Shown here piece by piece: positions 7,890-16,225 of a DNA stretch of 64,000 nt. Both the position numbers and the translations under genes were made by a program. Location: NCBI RefSeq assembly GCF_002954225.1, contig NZ_PPTH01000016.1, positions 191,114-255,113 on the forward strand. Reading direction: 5' to 3'. Position 1 is the first letter of the stretch. Each line of letters begins with the position of its first letter. The notes beneath the pieces were generated by a model. The model was not told where the DNA came from, ran no database searches, and worked only from the letters and a program-made list of their open reading frames with translations. The stretch comes from Arthrobacter ruber. Lineage in GTDB: Bacteria; Actinomycetota; Actinomycetes; Actinomycetales; Micrococcaceae.

Positions 7890-9374
7890 ATGGCTGACGA
7901 GACGCAGGACACACCCAAGGACGCCCCTCGCGACGCAGGGAAGGACGAGGCGAAGGAGGTCTCGGACGACTTCACCGTCCGGGAGCACACCGCGCCCTCC
8001 GGCCTGAGGTACACCACCACCACCGGGCGCCTCGTGCTCCGGCGCGAGGAGACCACCGACGGCAAGGCGGGCGGCTTCAAGCCGAAGGCCGAGATCTTCG
8101 TCGTCGCGTACACGAAGCAGGACGCCGAGCCGGACCGCCCCGTCACGTTCGCGTTCAACGGCGGCCCGGGCTCGGCCTCGGTCTGGCTGCACCTGGGCCT
8201 GCTCGGTCCGCGCCTGGTCGACTCCGGTGACGTCGGCGCCATGACCCCAGCGCCCTTCGGGCTCGTCGACAACCCCGAGTCGCTGCTCGAGTCCAGCGAC
8301 CTGGTCATGATCGATCCCGTGAGCACGGGGTACTCCCGCGTGGTGGAGGGCGAGAAAGCGGACGAGTTCCACGCCTTCGTGCAGGACAGGGACCTCGTGG
8401 CCGAGGTCATCCGCCTCTGGACCACCCGCAACAACCGCTGGCTCTCCCCCAAGTACCTCGTCGGGGAGTCCTACGGGACGCTCCGCGCCGTCGCGGTGGC
8501 CGGGCGCCTGTTCGACGCGTACGGGATGGCGGTCAACGGGCTGGGGCTCATCTCCACGGTGCTCAACATGTCCACCCTGCGCTTCTTCCCGGGCAGCGAC
8601 CTGCCCTACGCCCTGCACCTGCCCACCTATGCTGCGATCGCCCACTTCCACGGACTGCACGGGGACCGGGAGCTCGCCGACGTGGTCCGCGAGGCGGAGG
8701 AGTATGCAGCCCGGGACTTCGGCTACGCCCTCACGCAGGGCACCCGGCTGACACCCGAGGAGCACGACGACGTCGTCGCGCGGCTGCACGCCATCACGAG
8801 GCTCGACGAGGACTTCATCCGCCGCACGAACCTCCGCTGGGCGTACCACGAGTTCGCCGCGGAGCTCCTGCGCTCCGAGGGGCTCGCGGTCGGCCGCATC
8901 GATGCGCGCTTCACGGCGCGGCCGGAGAACCTGCAGGCCTCGGACTCCATGGACGATCCCAGCATCCGGGCGATCACGGGCCCCTACTCGGCCGCGATGA
9001 ACCACTACGTCCGCGCCGAACTCGGCTACGAGAACGACCTCCCCTACGAGATCCTCACCGCCCGCGTGCAGCCCTGGAGCTACCGCACCTTCGAGGGTGC
9101 ACCCGTGGACGTCTCCGGGGTCCTCGAGCGACTCCTCGTGCACAACCCGACCCTGCGGGTGCACGTCGACTACGGCTACCACGACGGCGCCACACCGCAC
9201 TTCGCGGCCGAGTACGTCTGGGCCCACATGAACCTCGACGACGACGCGCGCGCCCGCTTCACGCACCACTACCACGAGGCCGGCCACATGATGTACCTGA
9301 ACCCGGTAGCACGCCGGGCGCAGCTGCGGGCGCTGAGGGCCTTCGTCACCGGGGGCCGGGACGGCCAGGAATAG
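7890..9374 (+). CDS. S10-family serine carboxypeptidase-like protein
   Basis: A 494-residue alpha/beta-hydrolase of peptidase family S10. FAFNGGPGSASVW (88-100) is the oxyanion/NGGPG motif of carboxypeptidases. The nucleophile is Ser194 in VGESYGT. The catalytic Asp is probably in VDYGYHDGATP and the His in HYHEAGHMMY near the C terminus. The N terminus is charged and hydrophilic (MADETQDTPKDAP), without a signal peptide, so the enzyme is probably cytoplasmic, unlike the eukaryotic vacuolar members. Bacterial relatives are widespread but poorly characterised. It starts 36 bases after the DHA2 exporter. Confidence 0.88.
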   Translation: MADETQDTPKDAPRDAGKDEAKEVSDDFTVREHTAPSGLRYTTTTGRLVLRREETTDGKAGGFKPKAEIFVVAYTKQDAEPDRPVTFAFNGGPGSASVWLHLGLLGPRLVDSGDVGAMTPAPFGLVDNPESLLESSDLVMIDPVSTGYSRVVEGEKADEFHAFVQDRDLVAEVIRLWTTRNNRWLSPKYLVGESYGTLRAVAVAGRLFDAYGMAVNGLGLISTVLNMSTLRFFPGSDLPYALHLPTYAAIAHFHGLHGDRELADVVREAEEYAARDFGYALTQGTRLTPEEHDDVVARLHAITRLDEDFIRRTNLRWAYHEFAAELLRSEGLAVGRIDARFTARPENLQASDSMDDPSIRAITGPYSAAMNHYVRAELGYENDLPYEILTARVQPWSYRTFEGAPVDVSGVLERLLVHNPTLRVHVDYGYHDGATPHFAAEYVWAHMNLDDDARARFTHHYHEAGHMMYLNPVARRAQLRALRAFVTGGRDGQE

Positions 9375-9442
9375 TAAGTAGGATGATCGATAGGCCCGGC
9401 GCTGACCGTCATCGCCGGCCACCCCGACCGTAAGGACGCATC

Positions 9443-9565
9443 ATGCTGAAGAGAATCCTCTGGGCCCTCGTGCCCGTCATCGCCTCCCGCGTGCTGAACA
9501 GCCGCCGCTCCGGGCAGCAGCCCCGCGCCAACAAGACGCGCTACAACGGCAGGTTCGGCAGGTAG
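9443..9565 (+). CDS. Tiny basic protein, 40 residues
   Basis: A short ORF starting with ATG after TAAGGACG and ending TAG at 9563-9565. It begins MLKRILWALVPVIASRVLNS, one short hydrophobic helix, followed by a very basic tail (RRSGQQPRANKTRYNGRFGR). The good ribosome site, codon-position GC bias and short gaps to both neighbours support translation. It may sit at the membrane with the tail on nucleic acid or lipid heads; function is unknown. Confidence 0.6.
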   Translation: MLKRILWALVPVIASRVLNSRRSGQQPRANKTRYNGRFGR

Positions 9566-9588
9566 CAGTCGGCGGGGGCCGGTCGGCC

Positions 9589-11364
9589 GTGACGGACGCG
9601 TTGAGGGACGAGGACGGCTTCGCCGACATCCGCTCCTACGCCGCTATCGGCGACGGGCGGACCGTGGCCCTGGTGGCGCTGGACGGCTCGATCGACTGGT
9701 ACCCCACCCCGGACCTCGACTCGACGCCGTCCTTCGCCCGGCTCCTGGACGCGGACGAGGGCTTCATGGCCCTGGCACCCGCAGGGGAGTTCTCGGTGGA
9801 ACGGCGCTACGTGGACGGCACCAACGTCCTCGAGACGACCTACACCACGGCCACGGGCACCGCGCGCGTGACGGACTCCCTCAACACCGGCGTGGCCGGT
9901 CGGCTGCCGTGGGGTGAACTCGCCCGCCGCGTGGACGGACTCACCGGAGCCGTCGACATGGCATGGTCCGTCACCCCCGGCAGCTGCTTCGGCTCGGCGT
10001 CGCCCTGGCTCGACGGTGATGCTGACGATCCCGTCCTGCGCATCGACGCCGTGGGCCTCGGCATCCGTGGGATCGACCACGGGCTGCGGACACCCTCGGG
10101 ACAGACCGTCGACGGCGCCTTCACCACCTCGGCCGGGTCGCGCCACCTCGTCGCCGTCGTCTCGACCCATGGTGAACCACTGCCCCTACCCGATCCGCAG
10201 ACCATCGACGACGGCGTGGACCGCACCATCCGCAACTGGCAGTCGTGGTCGGACGACTTCGCCTACGACGGCGACTACCGGCACGCGGTGCTCCGCAGTG
10301 CCCTCACCCTGAAACTGCTGCTCCACAGCCCGTCCGGATCGATCGCGGCCGCGGCGACCACCTCGCTTCCCGAGAGCGCCGCAGGGGGCAAGAACTGGGA
10401 CTACCGCTACGCCTGGGTGCGGGATACGGCCTACACGCTGCACTCGCTGACGCGTGCCGGGCTCCGGGAGGAGGTACACGCCGCGGTGTCGTGGATGCTC
10501 AAGAATCTTCGCTCGCAGGGATCCGACCTGGAGGTGTTCACCCACCTGAACGGGGACATGCCGCAGGGGACCCACCGCCCGGACCTCACGGGCTGGCGCA
10601 ACAACGGACCGGTCGTGGACGGCAATCCCGCTGCAGGACAGCTTCAGCTGGGTGTCTTCGGTGACGTGTTCGACATCGTCTGGCAGTACGTCCAGGCCGG
10701 TCACGTCCTCGATCCCGCGACCATGCGGCAGCTCGCGGACCTCGCCGACCTCACGTGCGACATCTGGCAGCGTCGTGACGCCGGGATGTGGGAACTGCCG
10801 GAGGAACGGCACTACGTCACCTCGAAGCTCGGGTGCTGGAACGCCCTGCGCTGCGCAGTGGCGCTCGCCGAGCGCGGGCAGCTGCAGGGACCGGTGGAGC
10901 GGTGGGCGGCCGAGCGGGACCGCATCCGCGACTGGGTGCACGAGCACGGCTGGTCCGAGGAGCGGCAGAGCTACATCTGGTATCCCGGGTCCACCGAACT
11001 GGACGCCTCGATCCTGCTGCACGCCATCAGCGGCTTCGACACGGGACCTCGCATGTCGTCCACGATCGACGCCCTCCGCGACGAGCTCGGAGCAGGCCCC
11101 CTCCTGTACCGCTACAGCGGCATGCGGGAGGAGGAGGCCACGTTCGTCGCCTGCGCGTACTGGATGGTGTCGGCGCTCGTGTCCGTGGGCCGGCGTGACG
11201 AAGCGGTGGACCTCATGGAGGAACTGCTGCCCCTCGCGAATGACGTCGGCATCATGTCCGAGATGGTCGAGCCGTCGGACAACTCGTTCATGGGCAACAT
11301 CCCGCAGGGTCTGAGCCATCTGGCGCTGATCGTCGCGGCCCTGTCCATCGCAGGCAAGGAGTAG
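9589..11364 (+). CDS. GH15 glucoamylase/trehalase-like glycoside hydrolase
   Basis: A 591-residue cytoplasmic protein of the GH15 family with the trehalase-like N-terminal domain. The opening FADIRSYAAIGDGRTVALVALDGSIDWYP is typical of the N-terminal beta domain (about residues 10-230). The (alpha/alpha)6 catalytic barrel follows, with GGKNWDYRYAWVRDTAYTLHSL as the signature. Later marks are MWELPEERHYVTSK and the likely catalytic-base region near the C terminus (FMGNIPQGLSHLALI). Actinobacterial relatives hydrolyse trehalose or related alpha-glucosides. The start is GTG 24 bases after the preceding tiny gene. Trehalase activity is inferred, not certain. Confidence 0.87.
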   Translation: MTDALRDEDGFADIRSYAAIGDGRTVALVALDGSIDWYPTPDLDSTPSFARLLDADEGFMALAPAGEFSVERRYVDGTNVLETTYTTATGTARVTDSLNTGVAGRLPWGELARRVDGLTGAVDMAWSVTPGSCFGSASPWLDGDADDPVLRIDAVGLGIRGIDHGLRTPSGQTVDGAFTTSAGSRHLVAVVSTHGEPLPLPDPQTIDDGVDRTIRNWQSWSDDFAYDGDYRHAVLRSALTLKLLLHSPSGSIAAAATTSLPESAAGGKNWDYRYAWVRDTAYTLHSLTRAGLREEVHAAVSWMLKNLRSQGSDLEVFTHLNGDMPQGTHRPDLTGWRNNGPVVDGNPAAGQLQLGVFGDVFDIVWQYVQAGHVLDPATMRQLADLADLTCDIWQRRDAGMWELPEERHYVTSKLGCWNALRCAVALAERGQLQGPVERWAAERDRIRDWVHEHGWSEERQSYIWYPGSTELDASILLHAISGFDTGPRMSSTIDALRDELGAGPLLYRYSGMREEEATFVACAYWMVSALVSVGRRDEAVDLMEELLPLANDVGIMSEMVEPSDNSFMGNIPQGLSHLALIVAALSIAGKE

Positions 11365-11397
11365 GGCCCAGGCGGGGCTCCGGGCTCGGGCAGGGCT

Positions 11398-11898
11398 TCA
11401 GGCCGTCGCGAAGTAGACCCATACACCGATGACCCAGGTGGTCCCGGCCAGGCAGGCCAGGACCAGCTCGGCGAGGATGCCGAGGCCTGTGGCCTTCAGC
11501 GCGTGCAGGCTCGAGGTCAGTGCCGCACGGGCATCCCGCTGCCGTGCGTACTCGCTCGTGAACAGCCCGAGCGCGAAACCCACGAACAGTCCGACGACGG
11601 GGATGACGAACATCCCCGCGATGCCTGCGAGCACGCCGATGGTCACGGAGCGGCCGGGGATCCGGCGCTGCTTGAGAGTCCGGCCCGTCAGGACGATCCC
11701 GGCGGTGAGCCCGGCGCCGGCCAGCGTGGTGCCGATCGCGAAGACCACCCACCCCTCGGTACTGGTCACGGTGAGCGCCCACATCAGCAGCGACACGATG
11801 ATCAGGATGCTGCCCGGCAGCACCGGGACCACCACCCCCGCGATACCCACGGCGATGAGCGCACCGCACACCACCGTCATGAAGACCTGTAGATCCAT
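11398..11898 (-). CDS. DUF456 membrane protein
   Basis: A 166-residue membrane protein of the DUF456 family, function unknown. It starts MDLQVFMTVVCGALIAVGIAGVVVP, the usual opening of the family, with the conserved VPVLPGSILI turn. A second pair of helices contains GRSVTIGVLAGIAGMFVIPVVGLFVGF, with the typical G-x(3)-G packing, and a last helix ends VWVYFATA. The first Met of this family-like segment is taken as the start in preference to a longer frame. It is divergent from the 12025 gene and shares a 126-base intergenic region with it. Confidence 0.85.
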   Translation of the reverse strand: MDLQVFMTVVCGALIAVGIAGVVVPVLPGSILIIVSLLMWALTVTSTEGWVVFAIGTTLAGAGLTAGIVLTGRTLKQRRIPGRSVTIGVLAGIAGMFVIPVVGLFVGFALGLFTSEYARQRDARAALTSSLHALKATGLGILAELVLACLAGTTWVIGVWVYFATA

Positions 11899-11978
11899 GG
11901 CCCCAGTCTTGCACCCCCGGCGCGACGCGGTGCCACAGACGGTCCCGCGCGGACCGGCGTGGAATACTGGTCGCAATA

Positions 11979-11992
11979 CTAAGCCACCTTAG
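11979..11992. promoter_or_regulatory. CTAAG-N4-CTTAG palindrome
   Basis: CTAAGCCACCTTAG, a perfect 5-base inverted repeat with a 4-base centre, sits 32 bases before the ATG at 12025 and overlaps a TACTAA -10-like box. The same palindrome with one changed centre base pair lies in front of the 14063 dehydrogenase gene, so it may be a shared regulator site. Confidence 0.5.
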
Positions 11993-12024
11993 CGAGCCCG
12001 CGGGCCCGAAGATCAGGAGGACCG

Positions 12025-13062
12025 ATGAGCACCTCGGCAACAGGCAACACGGACGGCGACGGGTCGCGGCGTCCCCACGAACCCGAGAACCCGACGGAGC
12101 TGATGGACACCGACCGGTCGGGTGCGGGCGCCAGCAGCGTGGGGCGGGCCGACACCGGCACGAGCGCGAGCACCACCGCGGGAGCCTCCCGGGCGGGCGC
12201 GGACGAGGGCGGGCACGGCGACTACGTCCCCGGCGGCTACTTGGCCGATGACGACTCCAGCGGCGACTACGTACCGGGCATGTACTCGGACAGCTCCGAC
12301 ACGACCCCCACCCGCCAGCAGGCGCAGGCCCCCGTCTCCGCCTCCCGTGAGCGGGAGGCGGAGACCCGGGCGCACACGCAGGTGGCGCCCGTGACGGCCA
12401 CCAGGTCCAATGCCCGGACCGACGAGGACCAGGGCCGTGAACGCCACCTGCCCCGGACGGCGGCCGTCGGCTCCGGCGTACCGAGCCCCGAGGACCGCAA
12501 GCTGCTCCACCGGCGCGAGAAGGAGCACTTCGGCGGCATGAAGTTCGGTGCCGGGTTCTTCGGCTGGCTGACCGCCACCGGGTTGTTCGTCCTGCTCTCG
12601 GCCCTCGTGGGCGCCGTGGCCGCGCTGTTCGGCGCCGGCGCGAACCTGTCGGCCGCGGACATCACGAGCGGCTCGGGCGAGGCACAGACCACGGGCCTCA
12701 CGGCGGCCATCATCCTCGGCGTCATCCTGCTCATCTCCTACTTCGCCGGAGGGTACGTCGCCGGGCGCATGGCCCGCTTCAGCGGCGTCAAGCAGGGCGT
12801 CGCCGTCTGGCTGTGGGCCGTCATCGTCGCCGTCGTGCTCGCCGTCATCGGCCTGATCGTGGGGAACCAGGCCAATGTCACCGAGCAGTTCCAGGGGATC
12901 GGCGTCCCCTCCGCCCAGGACCTCACCGGCCCCGGCCTCATCGGCCTGCTCGTGGTCGCCGCCATCGCGCTGGTCGGCGCGATCCTCGGCGGCCTGGCGG
13001 GCATGCGCTACCACCGCAGGATCGACCGCACCGATTTCGACGCCCTCGAGGGGACCGCGTAG
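12025..13062 (+). CDS. Large hypothetical membrane protein with disordered N terminus
   Basis: A 345-residue protein. Residues 1-160 are hydrophilic and Thr/Ser/Asp-rich, with an imperfect internal repeat (GDYVPGGYLADD and GDYVPGMYSDSS). Residues 175-330 hold five hydrophobic segments, including FFGWLTATGLFVLLSALVGA, ILGVILLISYFAGGYVAGRMARFSG and GLIGLLVVAAIALVGAILGG. The glycine-rich SYFAGGYVAGRMAR word resembles small YrzE-type membrane proteins. The start ATG follows CAGGAGGACC. Function is unknown; the palindrome in its promoter suggests stress-type control. Confidence 0.75.
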   Translation: MSTSATGNTDGDGSRRPHEPENPTELMDTDRSGAGASSVGRADTGTSASTTAGASRAGADEGGHGDYVPGGYLADDDSSGDYVPGMYSDSSDTTPTRQQAQAPVSASREREAETRAHTQVAPVTATRSNARTDEDQGRERHLPRTAAVGSGVPSPEDRKLLHRREKEHFGGMKFGAGFFGWLTATGLFVLLSALVGAVAALFGAGANLSAADITSGSGEAQTTGLTAAIILGVILLISYFAGGYVAGRMARFSGVKQGVAVWLWAVIVAVVLAVIGLIVGNQANVTEQFQGIGVPSAQDLTGPGLIGLLVVAAIALVGAILGGLAGMRYHRRIDRTDFDALEGTA

Positions 13063-13082
13063 CCGACGACCCTCGAGCACCC

Positions 13083-13132
13083 CGGACCACGGCAGCCCCG
13101 GACTCGCAGGAGTCCGGGGCTGCCGTGGTCCG
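13083..13132. terminator. Long bidirectional terminator
   Basis: A 23-base perfect stem with a GCAG tetraloop sits between two convergent genes (ends 13062 and 13146). The left arm is 13083-13105 and the right arm is 13110-13132. It should stop transcription from both sides. Confidence 0.88.
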
Positions 13133-13145
13133 ACGGGACGGTGGA

Positions 13146-14063
13146 TCAGGGCGAGGGCATACCGCCGTTGACGTTCAGTGTCTCGCCGAGGACGTAGCTC
13201 GACTCCGAGGACGCCAGGAAGACGTACGCCGGAGCCAGCTCGGTAGGCTGCCCGGCACGACCCAGCGGGGTGTCCTTGCCGAATTCGGGCAGCGCCTCCG
13301 CAGGCTGGCCGCCCGATGGCTGCAGCGGGGTCCAGATGGGACCCGGCGCCACGGCGTTGACGCGGATGCCCTTCGGCGCGAGCTGCTGCGCGAGACCCTT
13401 CGTGAAGTTGTTGATCGCGGCCTTGGTGCTCGCGTAGTCCACGAGGGTCGGCGAAGGCTCGTACGCCTGGATGGACGTCGAGTTGATGATCGCCGATCCG
13501 GGCTGGAGGTGCTTGAGGGCTTCCTTCGTCACCCGGAAGAACGAATAGATGTTCGTCTTGTAGGTGTGATCGAGCTGCTCGTCGCTCAGGTCCTCGAGCG
13601 ACTCGACGGCCACCTGCTTGCCGGCATTGTTGACGAGGGTGTCGAGGCCGCCCAGGCCGTCGACGGCCTGCTGCACCAGCGAGGTGCAGTACGCCGGATC
13701 CTTCAGGTCGCCCGGGATGCAGACGGCCGTGCGGCCCTCCGCCTCGATGATGCCCTTGACGACCTGGGCGTCCTCCTCCTCCTCGGGAAGATAGGACAGG
13801 GCGACGTCGGCGCCTTCGCGGGCGAAGGCGATGGCGACGGCCGCGCCGATACCGGAATCGGCACCCGTGATGAGGGCCTTGCGTCCCACGAGCCGACCCG
13901 TGCCGCGGTACGAGGTCTCGCCCCGGTCGGCCTTGATGTCGAGGTCCGCCTCGAGGCCGGGCTCGGCCGTGTGCTCGGCGGCCGGCGTGATGCTCTCGAA
14001 CCTCGTCACGGGGTTCTGAAAGGTGTACTGGTCGGTCGATCCTGTCATGCTGTCGGAGGTCAT
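13146..14063 (-). CDS. SDR-family oxidoreductase, general-stress type
   Basis: A 305-residue classical short-chain dehydrogenase with an N-terminal extension of about 45 residues (TDQYTFQNPVTRFESI), typical of the YdaD/YhdG stress-associated branch. The Rossmann motif is TGADSGIG. The acidic word LSYLPEEEEDAQ follows the second strand. NNAGKQ, the catalytic Ser in INSTSIQAYEP and YASTK (Tyr/Lys) complete the active site. The C terminus is VLGETLNVNGGMPSP. Cofactor is NAD(P); the substrate is unknown. GGGAGAA precedes the ATG. Three stacked palindromes occupy its leader and promoter, implying tight control. Confidence 0.9.
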   Translation of the reverse strand: MTSDSMTGSTDQYTFQNPVTRFESITPAAEHTAEPGLEADLDIKADRGETSYRGTGRLVGRKALITGADSGIGAAVAIAFAREGADVALSYLPEEEEDAQVVKGIIEAEGRTAVCIPGDLKDPAYCTSLVQQAVDGLGGLDTLVNNAGKQVAVESLEDLSDEQLDHTYKTNIYSFFRVTKEALKHLQPGSAIINSTSIQAYEPSPTLVDYASTKAAINNFTKGLAQQLAPKGIRVNAVAPGPIWTPLQPSGGQPAEALPEFGKDTPLGRAGQPTELAPAYVFLASSESSYVLGETLNVNGGMPSP

Positions 14064-14085
14064 AGGTGTTCTCCCTGTACAGAGG

Positions 14086-14123
14086 GTGTGTCGTACCGGC
14101 TGCATGCAGCCCGTACGACACAC
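14086..14123 (-). repeat. 38-base near-perfect palindrome in the SDR leader
   Basis: Arms GTGTGTCGTAC / GTACGACACAC enclose the self-complementary core GGCTGCATGCAGCC, with a single C-C mismatch on each side of the core. It lies 23-60 bases upstream of the dehydrogenase ATG. In RNA it would form a long hairpin; as DNA it could bind a dimeric regulator. Confidence 0.75.
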
Positions 14124-14130
14124 GGGTGAA

Positions 14131-14149
14131 TTATCGGCAGGGCCGATAA
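14131..14149 (-). promoter_or_regulatory. TTATCGGC-AGG-GCCGATAA palindrome
   Basis: A perfect 8-base inverted repeat with a 3-base centre lies between the 38-base palindrome and the CTAAG box. It has the shape of a TetR-type operator. On the minus strand TTATCG could also contribute a -10 element. Confidence 0.55.
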
Positions 14150-14151
14150 AG

Positions 14152-14165
14152 CTAAGCCTACTTAG
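14152..14165 (-). promoter_or_regulatory. CTAAG-N4-CTTAG palindrome (second copy)
   Basis: CTAAGCCTACTTAG has the same arms as the site at 11979-11992. It sits about 90 bases upstream of the dehydrogenase ATG. Confidence 0.5.
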
Positions 14166-14317
14166 GATCTCCGGTCGGGGGAAGTCCGTTCCGCGCGGCC
14201 CCGACTGAAGGAGGGGGTGGCGTAGCATCACGGGGACAGGTAGGGCCACGCGCATCACATGCGATGGCCGAAAGCCCGGCGGCGCTCGATCGCCGCATGA
14301 GGACCGGGGAAGAACGG

Positions 14318-14416
14318 TCAGAAGACGACGGAGAAGAACCCGGCGCCGACGCTGAGGACCATCGCGGCGACGAGGAGCCAGACGATCGGGGTGCGGAGCT
14401 TACGCATGTGTTCCAT
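14318..14416 (-). CDS. Very small membrane protein (29-32 residues)
   Basis: A tiny ORF with two possible starts (14416, giving MEHMRKLRTP; or 14407, giving MRKLRTPIVWLLVAAMVLSV). It encodes a short basic N terminus and one hydrophobic helix with a GAGFF turn, ending VVF. If 14407 is used, the GGAAC inside the first codons can act as the ribosome site. The single-helix design and basic leader are typical of real small actinobacterial membrane proteins. Function is unknown. Confidence 0.5.
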   Translation of the reverse strand: MEHMRKLRTPIVWLLVAAMVLSVGAGFFSVVF

Positions 14417-14446
14417 AGTCCGCCCAGTCTATCGGCCGGGCAGGAC

Positions 14447-15250
14447 TCAGACCGTCCCTGCCTGCCGCACACGTGCCAGGCGTTTCAGCCCGTCGGCGGG
14501 GCGGACGGGCACGGGCCAGCGGGGCTGCAGGTCGTCGCCGAGCGTGACCTTCCGCAGGCGCCGCCCGAACATCGGCACCACCCACTCCCCCAGCCAGGTG
14601 GTCTCCCGGCGGAGGCCCGCCACGAGCCCGGCATAGCCCTCGCGTTCGGGCAGCCGGGGCACCAGCGAATGGTCCACGCCGAGGATCCGCAGCACGTGGG
14701 CCGCGAGGTTCCGGTGCCCGGCCGGTGACATGTGCAGCCGGTCGGCGTCCCACAGGCCCGGATCCGAGTACTCCTCGAAGCACCAGTAGTCCACGAGGAC
14801 GGCGTCGTACACGCCGGCGATGCGCCGCACGTGGTCGTTGTACAGCCAGTTGCGGCGCTTCATCGGCTCGAACACGGGGCTGAGTGGGATGTCGAAGCCG
14901 GTGAAGAGAAGCGGACGCGCACCGGAGGCGGCGATCCGCGCCACCACCGCCTCGTACTCGCGCATGAGGGTGCCCATGTCCGCGCGGAGCTCCAGGATGT
15001 CGTTGCCGCCCGCGTAGAGGCTGACGAGGGTGGGCTTCAGGGCCAGCGCCCGTTCCACCTGCTCGTCGCGGATGTGGTGGAGCCGCTTGCTGCGGATGGC
15101 GAGATTCGCGTACTCCCACGCGGGGTCCTGCCGCCCCAGCTGCTTGGCCACGCGGTCCGCCCACCCGCGCACCCCGTTCGGGTACCGCGCGTTCCAGTCA
15201 CCCACCCCCTCGGTGAAGGAGTCTCCGATCGCCACGAACCGTCCGGCCAT
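14447..15250 (-). CDS. SGNH/GDSL-family hydrolase
   Basis: A 267-residue lipase/esterase-type hydrolase of the SGNH fold. Block I is FVAIGDSFTEG near the N terminus with the nucleophile Ser. Block II Gly is in YANLAIRSK. Block III is YAGGNDI with the oxyanion Asn. Block V is DRLHMSPAGHRNLA with catalytic Asp and His. There is no signal peptide, so it is probably cytoplasmic. It may remove acyl or acetyl groups from lipids or sugars; the natural substrate is not evident. The start MAGRFVAIGDS is chosen because block I lies directly behind it. Confidence 0.9.
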   Translation of the reverse strand: MAGRFVAIGDSFTEGVGDWNARYPNGVRGWADRVAKQLGRQDPAWEYANLAIRSKRLHHIRDEQVERALALKPTLVSLYAGGNDILELRADMGTLMREYEAVVARIAASGARPLLFTGFDIPLSPVFEPMKRRNWLYNDHVRRIAGVYDAVLVDYWCFEEYSDPGLWDADRLHMSPAGHRNLAAHVLRILGVDHSLVPRLPEREGYAGLVAGLRRETTWLGEWVVPMFGRRLRKVTLGDDLQPRWPVPVRPADGLKRLARVRQAGTV

Positions 15251-15367
15251 TCGTGGAAGCCTAGCCCGACGGGGCAACCCGGGGGCGACGCCGGGGCCAA
15301 CACCCGATGAACCCTGTTCTCCCGACGCGATGGAAATAAACCGCGCATCCCCGTGGCTGACACGGGC

Positions 15368-16225
15368 ATGGAGCACCGCATCGCAGTCACAGGGTCCACC
15401 GGCATCGTGGGCGGCAGTACCGCCAGGATCCTCGCCGGTGAGGGGTTGCCGCTCATCCTGCCGGTCCGATCCCCGGACCGGGCACAGCACCTGCCGGAGT
15501 CGGAGGTGCGGCAGGCCTCCTACGAGGACTCCGCCGCGGCCCTCGATGCCCTCGCCGGCGTCGACGTCCTGTTCATGGTGTCCGCCGCCGAGGCGCAGGA
15601 CCGCCTCGAGAGCCACCGCACGTTCGTCGACGCGGCTGCCAGGGCGGGCGTCCGGCACATCGTCTACACCTCGTTCCTCGGCGCAGGCCCCGAGGCGGCC
15701 TTCCTCCTCGCCCGGGACCACTGGTACACCGAGGAGCACATCCGCCGGTCAGGACTCACCTGGACGTTCCTCCGCGACAACCTGTACCTCGATGTCGTGC
15801 CGGCGCTCGCGGAGGACGGCGTCATCCGCGGCCCCGCAGGGGACGGCCGGCTCTCCGCCGTCGCGCAGGCCGACGTCGCGCGGTCGGCGGCCGCCGTCCT
15901 GCGCGCACCCGACGAGCACGCCGGGAAGACCTACCACCTCACCGGACCCGAGGCCTTCACCCTCGCCGAGGCCGCAGCAGTAATCAGCGACCTCACTCCC
16001 GCGTCCGTGCGGTTCGAGGACCAGACGCACTCGGAGGCCCTGGCATCGCGCGCCCATCATGGCGCGCCGCCCTGGCAGGTGGATGCGTGGGTCAGCACCT
16101 ACACGGCCATCGCCCGCGGCGAGATGGCCGAGGTGTCGCAGGACGTCGAACGCCTCACCGGCCGCGCGCCGCTCGGCCTCCGCGACCTCCTCACCACGCC
16201 GGGCCCGGGTGGCAGGCATGCGTAG
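15368..16225 (+). CDS. NmrA-like NAD(P)-binding protein (atypical SDR)
   Basis: A 285-residue Rossmann protein of the NmrA/QorB branch. The nucleotide motif is VTGSTGIVGG. LPVRSPDRAQHLP is the Arg-containing loop that often reads NADP. VYTSFLGAGPEAAF lies in the place of the SDR active site, without the usual YxxxK. HLTGPEAFTLAEAAAVISDL is the typical C-terminal word. Members act as quinone reductases or redox sensors. A GTG at 15353 could extend it by five residues. Its end overlaps the flavin reductase start by 8 bases (ATGCGTAG), so the two are coupled and may form a flavin/quinone redox pair. Confidence 0.82.
   Translation: MEHRIAVTGSTGIVGGSTARILAGEGLPLILPVRSPDRAQHLPESEVRQASYEDSAAALDALAGVDVLFMVSAAEAQDRLESHRTFVDAAARAGVRHIVYTSFLGAGPEAAFLLARDHWYTEEHIRRSGLTWTFLRDNLYLDVVPALAEDGVIRGPAGDGRLSAVAQADVARSAAAVLRAPDEHAGKTYHLTGPEAFTLAEAAAVISDLTPASVRFEDQTHSEALASRAHHGAPPWQVDAWVSTYTAIARGEMAEVSQDVERLTGRAPLGLRDLLTTPGPGGRHA

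Noticed and set aside
6138-9422. Very long open frame on the minus strand opposite the MFS and S10 genes
   Set aside because: Its product is Arg/Gly/His/Asp-rich with no family resemblance and it crosses the tRNA gene. It is a by-product of high GC at third codon positions of the true genes.
12013-14121. 702-codon minus-strand frame across the membrane-protein and SDR genes
   Set aside because: It runs through a strong bidirectional terminator and has no recognisable domain; the SDR lies in a different frame.
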